From Pseudomonas fluvialis (GTDB taxonomy: Bacteria > Pseudomonadota > Gammaproteobacteria > Pseudomonadales > Pseudomonadaceae), in contig NZ_JACHLL010000001.1 in assembly GCF_014207935.1 (NCBI RefSeq), positions 310,001 through 374,000 on the forward strand: 64,000 bases of DNA, read 5' to 3'. The position numbers and the translations under genes are program-made. Positions within the stretch are counted from its first letter, which is position 1, and every line of letters starts with the position of its first letter. The notes beneath the pieces are model-generated. The model searched no databases. It saw only the letters and a program-made list of their open reading frames with translations, and was not told the origin of the DNA. Shown here in pieces: positions 48,496 to 57,775 of this stretch.

Positions 48496-49307
48496 GCCCC
48501 GCCACCCTGCACGACTGGCACCGGCCGCTGGGCTCGACCGGCCTGAGCGTGTCGCCACTGGGGCTGGGCACGGTCAAGCTGGGCCGCGACCAGGGCGTCA
48601 AATACCCCAACGGCTTCACCATTCCCGATGACGCCGCCGCGCGGGCGCTGCTGCAGCAGGCCCGCGAACTGGGCATCAACCTGATCGATACCGCGCCGGC
48701 CTACGGCACCAGCGAGGAGCGCCTCGGCCCGCTGCTGCGCGGCCAGCGCCACGAGTGGGTAATCGTCAGCAAGGTCGGCGAAGAATTCATCGGCGGCCAG
48801 TCGCTGTTCGACTTCAGCCCGGCCCATGCCCGCCTCTCGGTCGAGCGCAGTCTCAAGCGCCTGGAGAGCGAACACATCGAGCTGCTGCTGGTGCACTCCG
48901 ATGGCAACGATGTGGCGATTCTGCGTGACTCCGGCATCTACGAAACCCTCGCCGAGCTCAAGCGCGAGGGCAAGATCGGCGCCTTCGGCCTCTCCGGCAA
49001 GACTGTCGAGGGCGGCCTGCTCGCCCTGCAAGACGGCGACTGCGCGATGGTCACCTACAACCTCAACGAGCAGGGCGAAAAGCCGGTGCTGGATTACGCC
49101 GCCAGTCACGGCAAAGCCATTCTGGTCAAAAAGGCGCTGGCCAGCGGCCATGCCTGCCTGCAACCCGGTGTCGACCCGGTACAGGCCAGTTTCGAACTGG
49201 TGTTCAGCCACCCGGGCGTGACCAGTGCCATCGTCGGCACCATCAACCCCGCGCATCTGGCGCACAACGTGGCCTGCGCCGCCGGGGTACTGAAAGCGCT
49301 CGGTTGA
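48492..49307 (+). CDS. Aldo/keto reductase family protein
   Basis: A 271-residue TIM-barrel oxidoreductase (RPLGSTGLSVSPLGLGTVKL; NLIDTAPAYGTSEERLGPLL with the catalytic D and Y; IVSKVGEEF where the lysine sits; HSDGN; AIVGTINPAHLAHN for NADP). Tightly coupled to the upstream flavoprotein by an ATGA overlap, suggesting consecutive steps on the same carbonyl compound. Substrate unknown. Confidence 0.9.
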   Translation: MSPATLHDWHRPLGSTGLSVSPLGLGTVKLGRDQGVKYPNGFTIPDDAAARALLQQARELGINLIDTAPAYGTSEERLGPLLRGQRHEWVIVSKVGEEFIGGQSLFDFSPAHARLSVERSLKRLESEHIELLLVHSDGNDVAILRDSGIYETLAELKREGKIGAFGLSGKTVEGGLLALQDGDCAMVTYNLNEQGEKPVLDYAASHGKAILVKKALASGHACLQPGVDPVQASFELVFSHPGVTSAIVGTINPAHLAHNVACAAGVLKALG

Positions 49308-49433
49308 AAGCGGAAAATCGGCGCCAGAAGCCCGAAACAGCGAGGCGCGACAGGTCGTCGCATCCCGCAGGCAAGCAGGAATTAAGCTGCTAGCCTCAAG
49401 CTTCCGTTTGTCGACTGCGATACAGGAGTCACC

Positions 49434-50315
49434 ATGCCGCTGACCCTCGCCCGCAAGGACCCCGGCAGCTTCAAGACCCTCGCCCTACACGTCGAGGCCG
49501 ACGGTCACCAGCTGCATTACCAGGGCATCGGATTGCCCCTGAACTTTGCCCAGATGCAGGCTCGCCGGCGCCCGGTGCAGATCGGCAACAGCCAGCAATT
49601 CAGCGTGGAACTGGCCAACCTCGGTGTTTCCGTGCGCCTGACCCTGCATCTGGATGGTCGCGACTACTGGGTGGTGGTCCGCCAGCAGCGCGCCGATCGC
49701 GGCGACTGCGTGCTCAAGCTGATCTCCGGTTATGTGCCAGCCCACGAACTCAACCTGCCGCTGCTTACTGCCCTGCACGAAGTGGCCGAAGAATGTCTGG
49801 TGCAGAGCGAGGCTGGCTGGCTGTGCGGGCGCTTTGCCCAGACCTGGCTGCCCACACCCTATGCCGACACCCTCGACTACCACGACGAGCAGCATTTCAG
49901 CCTGCAGGCTCAGGCTGGCTCGACCCATCCGGTTCTGCGCGGGCAGATGCCGCTGCTGGAGCGGCCGTTCGCCTATGTGCACCTGCCCACGGCGTCGTTG
50001 CAGCTGGTCTACAACATGCGCCTGGAGCTACCCAGCCTGGCCCGGGAGCTCAGCCTGTTCCACGCCGACGAGCGACTGATCGGCGGCCATCTGGTGGCCG
50101 AACTGCAACCGGACGAACCTGATCTCTACCTGATTCCCCTGCACCGCGGCCACCCCACCAGCGAGCTGTACACCCTGCAGCAGGGCATGCTCGACCCGGT
50201 CGATACCCGTCAGCCATTGTGGCTGTCGGAGGCCTTCGCCGAGCGCGATGGCTGGCTGGTGCACGATGAGCGCATCGCCTGGCAGGACTGGATCCAGCGC
50301 CTGCGCGCCGCCTGA
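49434..50315 (+). CDS. Uncharacterised protein with degenerate Nudix box (PA4993-type)
   Basis: A 293-residue soluble protein conserved in pseudomonads. Residues 99-120 read GYVPAHE, nine residues, HEVAEE. This recalls the Nudix box GX5EX7REUXEE, but arginine is histidine (H115) and the spacer is two residues longer. No P-loop is present, so a transporter ATPase label is not supported. CAGGAG precedes ATG 49434. It lies alone, downstream of the aldo-keto reductase gene by 126 bases. Function unknown. Confidence 0.75.
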   Translation: MPLTLARKDPGSFKTLALHVEADGHQLHYQGIGLPLNFAQMQARRRPVQIGNSQQFSVELANLGVSVRLTLHLDGRDYWVVVRQQRADRGDCVLKLISGYVPAHELNLPLLTALHEVAEECLVQSEAGWLCGRFAQTWLPTPYADTLDYHDEQHFSLQAQAGSTHPVLRGQMPLLERPFAYVHLPTASLQLVYNMRLELPSLARELSLFHADERLIGGHLVAELQPDEPDLYLIPLHRGHPTSELYTLQQGMLDPVDTRQPLWLSEAFAERDGWLVHDERIAWQDWIQRLRAA

Positions 50316-50323
50316 ACCCCAGA

Positions 50324-50349
50324 TAAAAAAGCCCCGAAAAACCGGGGCG
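50324..50349 (-). terminator. Terminator of the acyl-CoA dehydrogenase operon
   Basis: On the minus strand GCCCCGG-TTTTT-CGGGGC followed by TTTTTTATC, 18 bases past the stop at 50367. Confidence 0.88.
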
Positions 50350-50366
50350 AAGTGGGCAAAGCAGTC

Positions 50367-51578
50367 TTACTTCAATTCGCTGGACGTCTTGCCTAGCAGA
50401 CGCCGCGCAATGATCAGCAGCTGGATCTGCTGGGTCCCCTCGAAGATGTCGAGGATCTTCGAGTCGCGCGCCCACTTCTCCAGCAGCTCGTCCTCGCCGT
50501 AACCGGCGGCGCCGGCCAGCTCCACGCACTTGAGCGTGATCTCGTTGGCCACCCGCCCGGCCTTGGCCTTGGCGATCGACGCCTCCTTGGAGTTGGGCAG
50601 CTTGTTGTCGGCCATCCAGGCCGCCTTGAGCGTCAGCAGGCGCGCCGCCTCCCATTCGGCCTCAAGGCGGTACAGCGTGGCCTCGGCATGACTCACACTG
50701 AGCAGCGGCTTGCGGTAGTCGAAACGACAACCCGCCCTGGAGAGCAGCTCACGGGTACGGTCCAGCGCCGCCTTGGCCACGCCGATAGCCATGCCGGCGA
50801 CCAGTGGCCGTGTGTTGTCGAAGGTTTCCATGACCCCGGCAAAACCCTTCTGCACATCGATTTCCGGATTGCCGAGCAGGTTGGCCGCCGGCACCCGGCA
50901 GTCGACAAAGCTGATCGCCGCCGTGTCCGAGGCCTTGATGCCGAGTTTCTTCTCCAGTCGGGTGACGGTCATGCCCGGTGTGCCGTGCTCAACCACAAAC
51001 GACTTGATCGCCGCACGACCCAGTCCCTTGTCCAACGTGGCCCAGACCACCACGGCCTTGGCCCGCTCGCCCGAGGTGACGAAGATTTTCTCGCCATTGA
51101 GGATGTAGTGATCGCCGTCCTTCACCGCTGTGGTGCGGATCGCCGCCGAGTCCGAGCCGCAGCCGGGCTCGGTGATGGCCATTGCTGCCCAGGTCTTGCC
51201 GAAACGCCCGAGCTGCTCATCATTGGCCACCGCGGCGATGGCCGCATTGCCCAGCCCCTGACGCGGCATGGCCAGCAGCAGGCCGACATCGCCCCAGCAC
51301 AGCTCCATCACGCCAAGCAGTGCCGACAGGTTGCCGCCGTTCTTGATGCCCTCCTCCACTTCACGCGCGGCGCCGCGCTTGCTGGCCGAGGTCGCACCCA
51401 CTGCATTGGGCGAGCCTTCGTTCATGCCATCGAGCAGCGCGGCCAGCAGGTCAAGCTCCTTGGGATAGGCATGCTCGGCCTTGTCGTACTTGCGTGAAAT
51501 CGGCCGGAAGAACTGCGCGGCCACCTGATGCGCCTGGTTCTCCAGCGCACGGAATTTCTTGGGGGTTTCCAGATACAT
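50367..51578 (-). CDS. Acyl-CoA dehydrogenase, catalytic-glutamate-containing
   Basis: A 403-residue ACAD. FAD- and substrate-contacting motifs are WAAMAITEPGCGSDSAAIRT, YILNGEKIFVTSG and AGAAGYGEDELLEKWARDSK. The catalytic base is predicted at E380 in DIFEGTQQIQ. RBS GGAG lies before ATG 51578. It follows a second ACAD gene by 12 bases; the two may form a mixed enzyme. Substrate chain unknown. Confidence 0.93.
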   Translation of the reverse strand: MYLETPKKFRALENQAHQVAAQFFRPISRKYDKAEHAYPKELDLLAALLDGMNEGSPNAVGATSASKRGAAREVEEGIKNGGNLSALLGVMELCWGDVGLLLAMPRQGLGNAAIAAVANDEQLGRFGKTWAAMAITEPGCGSDSAAIRTTAVKDGDHYILNGEKIFVTSGERAKAVVVWATLDKGLGRAAIKSFVVEHGTPGMTVTRLEKKLGIKASDTAAISFVDCRVPAANLLGNPEIDVQKGFAGVMETFDNTRPLVAGMAIGVAKAALDRTRELLSRAGCRFDYRKPLLSVSHAEATLYRLEAEWEAARLLTLKAAWMADNKLPNSKEASIAKAKAGRVANEITLKCVELAGAAGYGEDELLEKWARDSKILDIFEGTQQIQLLIIARRLLGKTSSELK

Positions 51579-51590
51579 ATGTGCGCTCCG

Positions 51591-52871
51591 TCAGAGGTGC
51601 AGGCCGCCGGCCTGGATAGCGATCGCCCGCAGATCGCGATACCAGCGCTCGACCGGGTGCTCCTTGGTAAAGCCATGGCCGCCGAGCAGCTGAACGGCGT
51701 CGGTGCCGACCTTCATCGCCTTCTCGGCACAGAGGACGCGGGCCAGATAGGCCTCGCGCAGGAACGACTCGCCACGCTCGGCCCGGGCACAGGCCCGCCA
51801 GACCATCAGGCGCATGGCATCGATCTCGATGGCCAGGTCGGCCACCATGAACGCCACTCCCTGACGGTGGCTGATCGGCTCGCCAAAGGCGACCCGCTCA
51901 TTGCAATAGCCGATCACATAGTCCAGCGCCGCCTGACTGGTGCCAACCGCCAGGGCACACCAGGCCAGAGAGGAACAGGCCAGGAAAGCGGAGTAATCGA
52001 AATCGGCGCCGGCCAGACGCTGCTCGGCCGGCACCTTGACCGACTTGAAGCGCACACGCGCCAGCGCGCCCGCCTTGAGCCCCATGGCCGGCTCGGCCTG
52101 ACGGCTGATGCCTTTGCTTGCGGCATCGACCCAGAACAGCGCTGGCCCGTCGCTGCACTGCGCCGCGACCAGCAAGCGACTGGCATTGAGCCCCTGCAGG
52201 ACCAGGCTCTTCTCGCCATTGAGCAGGTAATGTCCGCCGCGCTTGCGCGCCGTGGTTTGCAGCCGCTGCGGGTCCGCCAGCACAGCGGGCTCGTTGACAG
52301 CCAAGGCATAGGGCTCGGCGCCCTGCTCGCTGGCAAAGGCCGGCAACCACTGCGCCTGTTGCTCGGGCGACGCCCAGCGACGAATGCAGTTGGCCGCCGA
52401 GAGCGGCACCAGCAGGCTGGCGGCCAGGGTCAGGTCACCCTTGCCAAGCGCCTCGGCGATCAGTGCATTGGTCACCAGAGTGCGCTCACCGGCCATGCCG
52501 CCATGCGCTTCGGGAACGCCGTAAAAGGCCAGTCCCAGCTCACGGGCCTGAATCAGCAATTCGGCCGGTACGGCCGCCTGCGCATCGGCATCATGGGCGG
52601 CGGGGCGCAGGACCTCGCTGGCGAAGCTATCGAGCATCTCCACCAGCATCTGCTGTTCATCGGACAGGGACAGGTCGAACAGGCTATCGCTGCTCACAAC
52701 GCGCGGCACCTTGCTCTTGCCACCGCGCGCCGCCGCATAACGGAAGCTGCTGCGGCTGCCGGTGTAGAGCAGCTTTTCGAAGGGGTGGCGCAACTTGAAG
52801 CGGTCAGGCCAATCGGCCTGGGCCACCTTGCTCAGCACGGCAAGGGCATGACCCTGAACATCGGTACGCAT
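51591..52871 (-). CDS. Acyl-CoA dehydrogenase-like protein lacking the catalytic glutamate
   Basis: A 426-residue ACAD-fold protein. It keeps the FAD-binding middle strands (YLLNGEKSLVLQGLNASRLL) and the helical C-terminus (AVQLLGGHGFTKEHPVERWY). Where active relatives read I-Y-E-G-T it reads IQAGG (419-423), so the base is alanine. The alternative glutamate of isovaleryl-CoA-type enzymes also appears to be serine (LACSSLAWCALAVG). A longer than usual N-terminus (about 65 residues) precedes the fold. With the downstream ACAD it may form a heteromer. Confidence 0.85.
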   Translation of the reverse strand: MRTDVQGHALAVLSKVAQADWPDRFKLRHPFEKLLYTGSRSSFRYAAARGGKSKVPRVVSSDSLFDLSLSDEQQMLVEMLDSFASEVLRPAAHDADAQAAVPAELLIQARELGLAFYGVPEAHGGMAGERTLVTNALIAEALGKGDLTLAASLLVPLSAANCIRRWASPEQQAQWLPAFASEQGAEPYALAVNEPAVLADPQRLQTTARKRGGHYLLNGEKSLVLQGLNASRLLVAAQCSDGPALFWVDAASKGISRQAEPAMGLKAGALARVRFKSVKVPAEQRLAGADFDYSAFLACSSLAWCALAVGTSQAALDYVIGYCNERVAFGEPISHRQGVAFMVADLAIEIDAMRLMVWRACARAERGESFLREAYLARVLCAEKAMKVGTDAVQLLGGHGFTKEHPVERWYRDLRAIAIQAGGLHL

Positions 52872-52997
52872 GGGCGTGGCTCCACGAGGTAGACCCCGTG
52901 ATCATCCCCGCGCCCGATGCAACCCGCCATGACCGGTCTGACAGGCGCAACTGGCACGCCAGTCACTGGCAACCTCGGCAGAAGAACCGAGTAGGCG

Positions 52998-53648
52998 CTA
53001 GATCAGCGAGCGGTCCCAACGAATGCCGCGCTTGACGATCTTGGCCGGCACGCCAGCGACGACACAGTGGCCCTCATCGAAGGCCCGAGAGACGAGAGAG
53101 CAGGCACCCACCACGGTCTCGGGCTGCAACACGGTACCCTTGAGTATCTGCACGTCACGCCCCACCCAGACGCGATCGGCGATGCGCACATCGCGCGAGG
53201 GATTGATCCGCTGGCCGCTGGCCACATCGATGATCGAGTGCTTGTCGCCAGTACGGATCAGGATATCGGTAGACAGCATGCAGTCATCGCCGATATCGAT
53301 ACTGGCCGCCTCATCGACCAGCAGATAGGCCCCCTCCACCGTGGTATCCGCACCAATGCGGATGTGCTGCCCACAGGTGCGCCGCAGGTAAATCTTTCCC
53401 GAACTGAAGCGCGCCCGGTCACCGATCTCGATCAGGTTGTCCTCACCGTCCAGGCGAATTTCGCAGTGGCTGATGACCACGTCCTCGCCGAACACCAGGC
53501 GATTGTTGCGACCACCCAGCTTGATGGTCACCTTCTTCATTTGCCGCTCGCTGCTTGCAGGCAGTCGTACGGAATTGCCCGCTTTGATAGAGCGCCGGTT
53601 CTTGTAGGCGAGGTTGTGCAGCCACCGCTGAATACGCTCTAGCATCAT
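52998..53648 (-). CDS. Hexapeptide-repeat acyltransferase (O-acetyltransferase)
   Basis: A 216-residue left-handed beta-helix protein with hexapeptide-type repeats (NLIEIGDRARFSSGKIYL, IRIGADTTVEGAYLLVDEA, SIDIGDDCMLSTDILI) and the C-terminal transferase signature RVWVGRDVQILKGTVLQPET ... AGVPAKIVKRGI. The start ATG 53648 lies 2 bases past the hldE stop with AAGGA upstream. I infer O-acetylation of an LPS core or surface sugar; the acceptor is not shown by the sequence. Confidence 0.85.
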   Translation of the reverse strand: MMLERIQRWLHNLAYKNRRSIKAGNSVRLPASSERQMKKVTIKLGGRNNRLVFGEDVVISHCEIRLDGEDNLIEIGDRARFSSGKIYLRRTCGQHIRIGADTTVEGAYLLVDEAASIDIGDDCMLSTDILIRTGDKHSIIDVASGQRINPSRDVRIADRVWVGRDVQILKGTVLQPETVVGACSLVSRAFDEGHCVVAGVPAKIVKRGIRWDRSLI

Positions 53649-53650
53649 GC

Positions 53651-55075
53651 TCAATCCTTGCTGCGAATCTTCTCGACAATGGCGGTCGTCGAGCTGTTCT
53701 CGACCAACCCCAGGACGCGCACCTCACCACCATAGGCCCGCACGATATCGGCACCGACCACGCCGTCGATGCCGTAGTCACCGCCCTTGACCAGCACGTC
53801 CGGGCGGACTGCACGCAGCAGGTTTTCCGGGGTGTCTTCGCTAAAGCTCACCACCCAGTCCACCGCCCCCAGGCCGGCCAGCACGGCCATGCGGCGGTCC
53901 ACCGCGTTGATCGGGCGCCCCGGGCCTTTCAGGCGACTGACCGAAGCATCATCGTTGACCGCCAGAACCAGGCGATCGCCCTGGGCGCGCGCCTGCTCCA
54001 GATAGCTGACATGCCCGGCATGCAGGATGTCGAAGCAGCCATTGGTGAAAACGATTTTCTCGCCATGGGCGCGAGCATCCTCCAGCGCCAGTAGCAGCTG
54101 ATCGAGACTGACCACACCACGCTCGGAACCCTCTTCGCGCTGCACAGCACGACGCAGTTCGGGAGCGCTGATCGCCGCCGTGCCCAACTTGGCCACCACG
54201 ATACCGGCAGCCAGATTGGCCAGGGCAACCGCCTGCGGCAGCGCCTCGCCCGCGGCCAGACTGGCGGCCAGGGTAGAGATCACGGTATCGCCGGCGCCGG
54301 TGACATCGAACACTTCGCGGGCGCGGGCCGGCAGGTGCAACGGCGCCTGCTCGGGACGCAGCAGGGTCATGCCATGTTCGCCACGGGTCACCAGCAACGC
54401 ACCGAGTTCCAGCTCACGCATCAGCGCATCGCCCTTGGCCACCAGCTCGGCTTCGTCGCGACAATGACCGACGATGGTTTCGAACTCGCTGAGATTCGGC
54501 GTGATCAGGCTGGCCCCCCGATAGATGGAGAAATCCTTGCCTTTGGGATCGGCCAGTACGGCAATGCCTTTGGCCCGGGCCAGCTGAATCAGCGCCTGGT
54601 GGTTCTGCAGAGCGCCCTTGCCGTAGTCGGACAGCACCAGCACCCGAATGCCGGCCAGCAGGCGCTCGACATCGGCGGCCAAAGCCTCGGCATCGGTATG
54701 GAAGGGTTCCTCGAAGTCCATGCGCAGCAACTGCTGATGCCGACTGAGCACACGCAGTTTGACGATGGTCGGCTGTGCAGCGATCTGCTGGAAATGCGCC
54801 TGCACCCCAGCCGCTGCAAGGCTGTCGCGCAGGCTGACGGCCGCCTCGTCGGCGCCCGTCACTCCCACCAACACGGCCGGCGCGCCAAGGGCGGCGATGT
54901 TCAGCGCGACGTTGGCCGCGCCACCGGGGCGATCCTCGATCTGCTCGACCTTGACCACCGGTACCGGCGCCTCCGGGGAAATCCGCGACGTACCGCCATG
55001 CCAGTAACGGTCGAGCATGACATCACCAACTACCAGCACGGCAGCCTGATCGTAACGGGGCATGGACAACTTCAT
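53651..55075 (-). CDS. hldE: Bifunctional heptose-7-phosphate kinase / heptose-1-phosphate adenylyltransferase
   Basis: A 474-residue enzyme making ADP-heptose for the LPS inner core. The N-terminal ribokinase-like domain ([52 protein letters not shown]) phosphorylates C1; the C-terminal nucleotidyltransferase ([20 protein letters not shown]) adds AMP. The start ATG 55075 ([10 protein letters not shown]) has GGAG at 5 bases. It is 88 bases downstream of the InaA-type kinase gene. Confidence 0.96.
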   Translation of the reverse strand: MKLSMPRYDQAAVLVVGDVMLDRYWHGGTSRISPEAPVPVVKVEQIEDRPGGAANVALNIAALGAPAVLVGVTGADEAAVSLRDSLAAAGVQAHFQQIAAQPTIVKLRVLSRHQQLLRMDFEEPFHTDAEALAADVERLLAGIRVLVLSDYGKGALQNHQALIQLARAKGIAVLADPKGKDFSIYRGASLITPNLSEFETIVGHCRDEAELVAKGDALMRELELGALLVTRGEHGMTLLRPEQAPLHLPARAREVFDVTGAGDTVISTLAASLAAGEALPQAVALANLAAGIVVAKLGTAAISAPELRRAVQREEGSERGVVSLDQLLLALEDARAHGEKIVFTNGCFDILHAGHVSYLEQARAQGDRLVLAVNDDASVSRLKGPGRPINAVDRRMAVLAGLGAVDWVVSFSEDTPENLLRAVRPDVLVKGGDYGIDGVVGADIVRAYGGEVRVLGLVENSSTTAIVEKIRSKD

Positions 55076-55163
55076 GGGAACTCCGCAGGGGGCAAAATCG
55101 GGGCGAATCATAACATGCCGAAGCCCTGTTACCGGCCCGGAACACAGGCAACCGCCGCCGACC

Positions 55164-55844
55164 TCAGCCAGTGACAAGCCCTTTAGGCAAGGTGCCAGGA
55201 AAGCTCTGCCGGTAGCCCTCAAGGAAAGCGTTCCACTGCTCTCCCCTCCACCCGGACCGCCGGGCAATCTGGCGCAGGTCGTGGTTTGCCGCCTGTCTTC
55301 GGGTCAAACGGATTCGGCTCTTCTCCAAGTCGATAAGAGCTACGCGAATCCCGGCTCCATCCAGTTGCACAAAAACGTGCTTGAGATAAAGGCAGCCATG
55401 CTGCCGGCGCCCAAGATTGAGGCGCCCTAACATGCGCCCGACCTCCTCGAGGATGGCCTTGTGCAGCGCCGCTCCCCACTCACGTTCGCGCTGCTGCCGA
55501 TAGCAATCCTCAAGGCTTTGAAACCCCTCAAGGGCCTCGGTCACCAAAACCGCCTGCCAAGTGCCCTCCCAGCGTCGGCAATCGGCAAAGACCACTCTGG
55601 GCACCAGCACCCCTAGCTGCAGGCAATGCGCCAGAGCATCGCGCTCGCGCATGACCGTGGGATATCCCAGCGGCTTGATCAGGCTGCGGTAAACATGGCC
55701 GATCTGCTGCTTTCGATACAAAAGCCCCCCAGCCTCGCCACGGATGAGTTTGACGCCGCTGTGCCCACCTCGCCGTTCGTTCGGCGACTCCACCCATTCG
55801 CCGGGAACGGCCAGCCACGCCTCGATGCCAGCAATCCTGCTCAT
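55164..55844 (-). CDS. InaA-type lipopolysaccharide kinase-like protein
   Basis: A 226-residue small kinase-fold protein. The [11 protein letters not shown] segment stands where the catalytic loop of InaA/WaaP kinases lies, and [11 protein letters not shown] supplies the metal-binding aspartate. It probably phosphorylates an LPS core sugar, or is an inactive relative: the catalytic-loop aspartate of HxD is not evident (HGCLY). GAGG precedes ATG 55844. It lies between msbA and hldE on the same strand. Confidence 0.8.
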   Translation of the reverse strand: MSRIAGIEAWLAVPGEWVESPNERRGGHSGVKLIRGEAGGLLYRKQQIGHVYRSLIKPLGYPTVMRERDALAHCLQLGVLVPRVVFADCRRWEGTWQAVLVTEALEGFQSLEDCYRQQREREWGAALHKAILEEVGRMLGRLNLGRRQHGCLYLKHVFVQLDGAGIRVALIDLEKSRIRLTRRQAANHDLRQIARRSGWRGEQWNAFLEGYRQSFPGTLPKGLVTG

Positions 55845-55862
55845 GCGTACCTCACATTTTTA

Positions 55863-57665
55863 TTATTCTTCGTGCACATCCTCACTGAACTGCCTTGCAT
55901 GCAGTCGCGCGTAATACCCATTCAACGCCAGCAATTCAGCATGACTTCCTCGCTCGACAATCTGCCCCTGATCCATCACCAGAATCAGATCGGCCTTTTC
56001 GATGGTCGACAAGCGGTGGGCGATAACCAGCGTGGTACGCCCCGTCATCACCCGATCCAGGGCAGCCTGGATATGCCGCTCGGACTCGGTATCGAGGGCC
56101 GAGGTCGCCTCGTCCAGCACCAGCACCGGCGCATCCTTGAGCAGGGCGCGGGCAATCGCTAGACGCTGGCGCTGGCCGCCCGAGAGCAGCACGCCGTTTT
56201 CACCCACCTCGGTATCCAGCCCTCGGGGCAGCTTGTCGATGAATTCCTTGGCGTAGGCCGCCTCGACCGCCTGCTCGATCGCTTCGCGGGGCGCGCCCGC
56301 CAGATCACCGTAGGCAATATTGTTCGCGACAGTGTCATTGAACAGAGTGACCTGCTGGGTCACCAGGGCAATATGCCGACGCAGGTTGCGCAACCTGTAC
56401 TCCTCGACATCTACACCATCGAGCAAGATCTGCCCTGCCTCATGGTGATAGAAGCGCGGAATCAGGCTGGCCAGGGTTGACTTGCCACTGCCCGAGCGCC
56501 CCACCAGAGCAATCATCTGCCCCGGTTCGACACTGAAACTGATGTCATTGAGGACCCGTTTTTCAGTGCCTGGATACTGAAAGCTGAGATTGCGGATATC
56601 CAGGCGACCACTGACCCGCTCATGCTCGACGCTGCCCTGATCGACCTCGGGGGCCTCATCAAGCTGTTCGAAGATACTTTCGGCGCCCGCGAGCCCCTTC
56701 TGAATAGTCGAGCTGACTTCGGACAGCTGCCGAATCGGCTTGGGCAGCAGGCCAGCCGCAGTGATATAGGCAACCAGATCGCCGGCCGTGGCATCGCCAC
56801 GCAGGAACAGCACAAGGAACATCAGCACCGCCATGGCGCTGTAGATCACTAGCTGCAACATCGGCGTGTAAACCGCGCCAGTCTTGGTCATGCGCAATTG
56901 CTTGTCGGTATTGTCCTGGCTCGCCCTCACAAAGCGCCCGGACTCATAGGTCTCACCACCAAAGCTGCGGACGACCCGATAACCCTGGATAGTCTCGGAA
57001 GCAACATGGGTCACATCGCCCATGGCCACCTGGATTTTCTTGCTCTGCTTGCGAAACTTTTTACTGGCACTGGTCACCATCAGACCGATCAGGGGCAGGA
57101 TCGCCAGCATCACCAGAGTAAGTTTCCAGTTCATCCACAGCAGATAGGCAAACAGGAAGATCACCGTCAGCCCCTCACGGATCACCACCTTGATCGCATC
57201 GGTGGCGGCACCGGTGACCATGGTAACGTTGAAGGTGATGCGTGAAATCAGATGGCCGGAATTGTGGCTGTCGAAATAGCGATTGGGCAGCGCCAGCAGG
57301 CTGTCGAACAGTGCGATGCGCAAGTCATGCACCAGCCCCAGCGAAACCCTGGCCAGGAAGTAATTACCCAAGTACGAGCCGACGCCCTGCCAGGCCGCGA
57401 TCAGCACGATCAGCAGGGGCACGGTCTGCAGCAGCTGCAGGTCGCGCAAGTAGGGTACGTTGGGGAAGAGCACCGCTTGCGGATTGCTCAGACCATCGAC
57501 GAAGTACTTGAGGATCCCAGCCAGCATCGGCTGGGTCGAAGCGAAGATGACGTAACCGAGGATGCTGACCATGAACAGGCCGGCATAGGGCCTGACATAA
57601 CCGAGCAGGCGAAGGTATATCTTCAGACTGGATGCCTGGGCAGCATCGGAGGACTGGTCGGCCAT
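55863..57665 (-). CDS. msbA: Lipid A export ATP-binding/permease MsbA
   Basis: A 600-residue half transporter flipping lipid A-core to the outer leaflet of the inner membrane. Six helices fill residues about 20-320; the ATPase has Walker A GRSGSGKSTLASLIP, signature LSGGQRQRLAIARAL and Walker B VLVLDEATSALD. The start ATG 57665 (MADQSSDAAQAS) is taken; the in-frame extension overlaps waaL upstream. It diverges from waaL with 110 bases between them. Confidence 0.95.
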   Translation of the reverse strand: MADQSSDAAQASSLKIYLRLLGYVRPYAGLFMVSILGYVIFASTQPMLAGILKYFVDGLSNPQAVLFPNVPYLRDLQLLQTVPLLIVLIAAWQGVGSYLGNYFLARVSLGLVHDLRIALFDSLLALPNRYFDSHNSGHLISRITFNVTMVTGAATDAIKVVIREGLTVIFLFAYLLWMNWKLTLVMLAILPLIGLMVTSASKKFRKQSKKIQVAMGDVTHVASETIQGYRVVRSFGGETYESGRFVRASQDNTDKQLRMTKTGAVYTPMLQLVIYSAMAVLMFLVLFLRGDATAGDLVAYITAAGLLPKPIRQLSEVSSTIQKGLAGAESIFEQLDEAPEVDQGSVEHERVSGRLDIRNLSFQYPGTEKRVLNDISFSVEPGQMIALVGRSGSGKSTLASLIPRFYHHEAGQILLDGVDVEEYRLRNLRRHIALVTQQVTLFNDTVANNIAYGDLAGAPREAIEQAVEAAYAKEFIDKLPRGLDTEVGENGVLLSGGQRQRLAIARALLKDAPVLVLDEATSALDTESERHIQAALDRVMTGRTTLVIAHRLSTIEKADLILVMDQGQIVERGSHAELLALNGYYARLHARQFSEDVHEE

Positions 57666-57775
57666 GCGCTCACGCTGTGACGTTGCCAAAAGGCCGCATA
57701 GCTTAGCACAGCAGCTGCCTCTTCCCGGCGGATGCATTAAGATGCGCCCCACACGCAGCAATCGCGACAGTTCAC

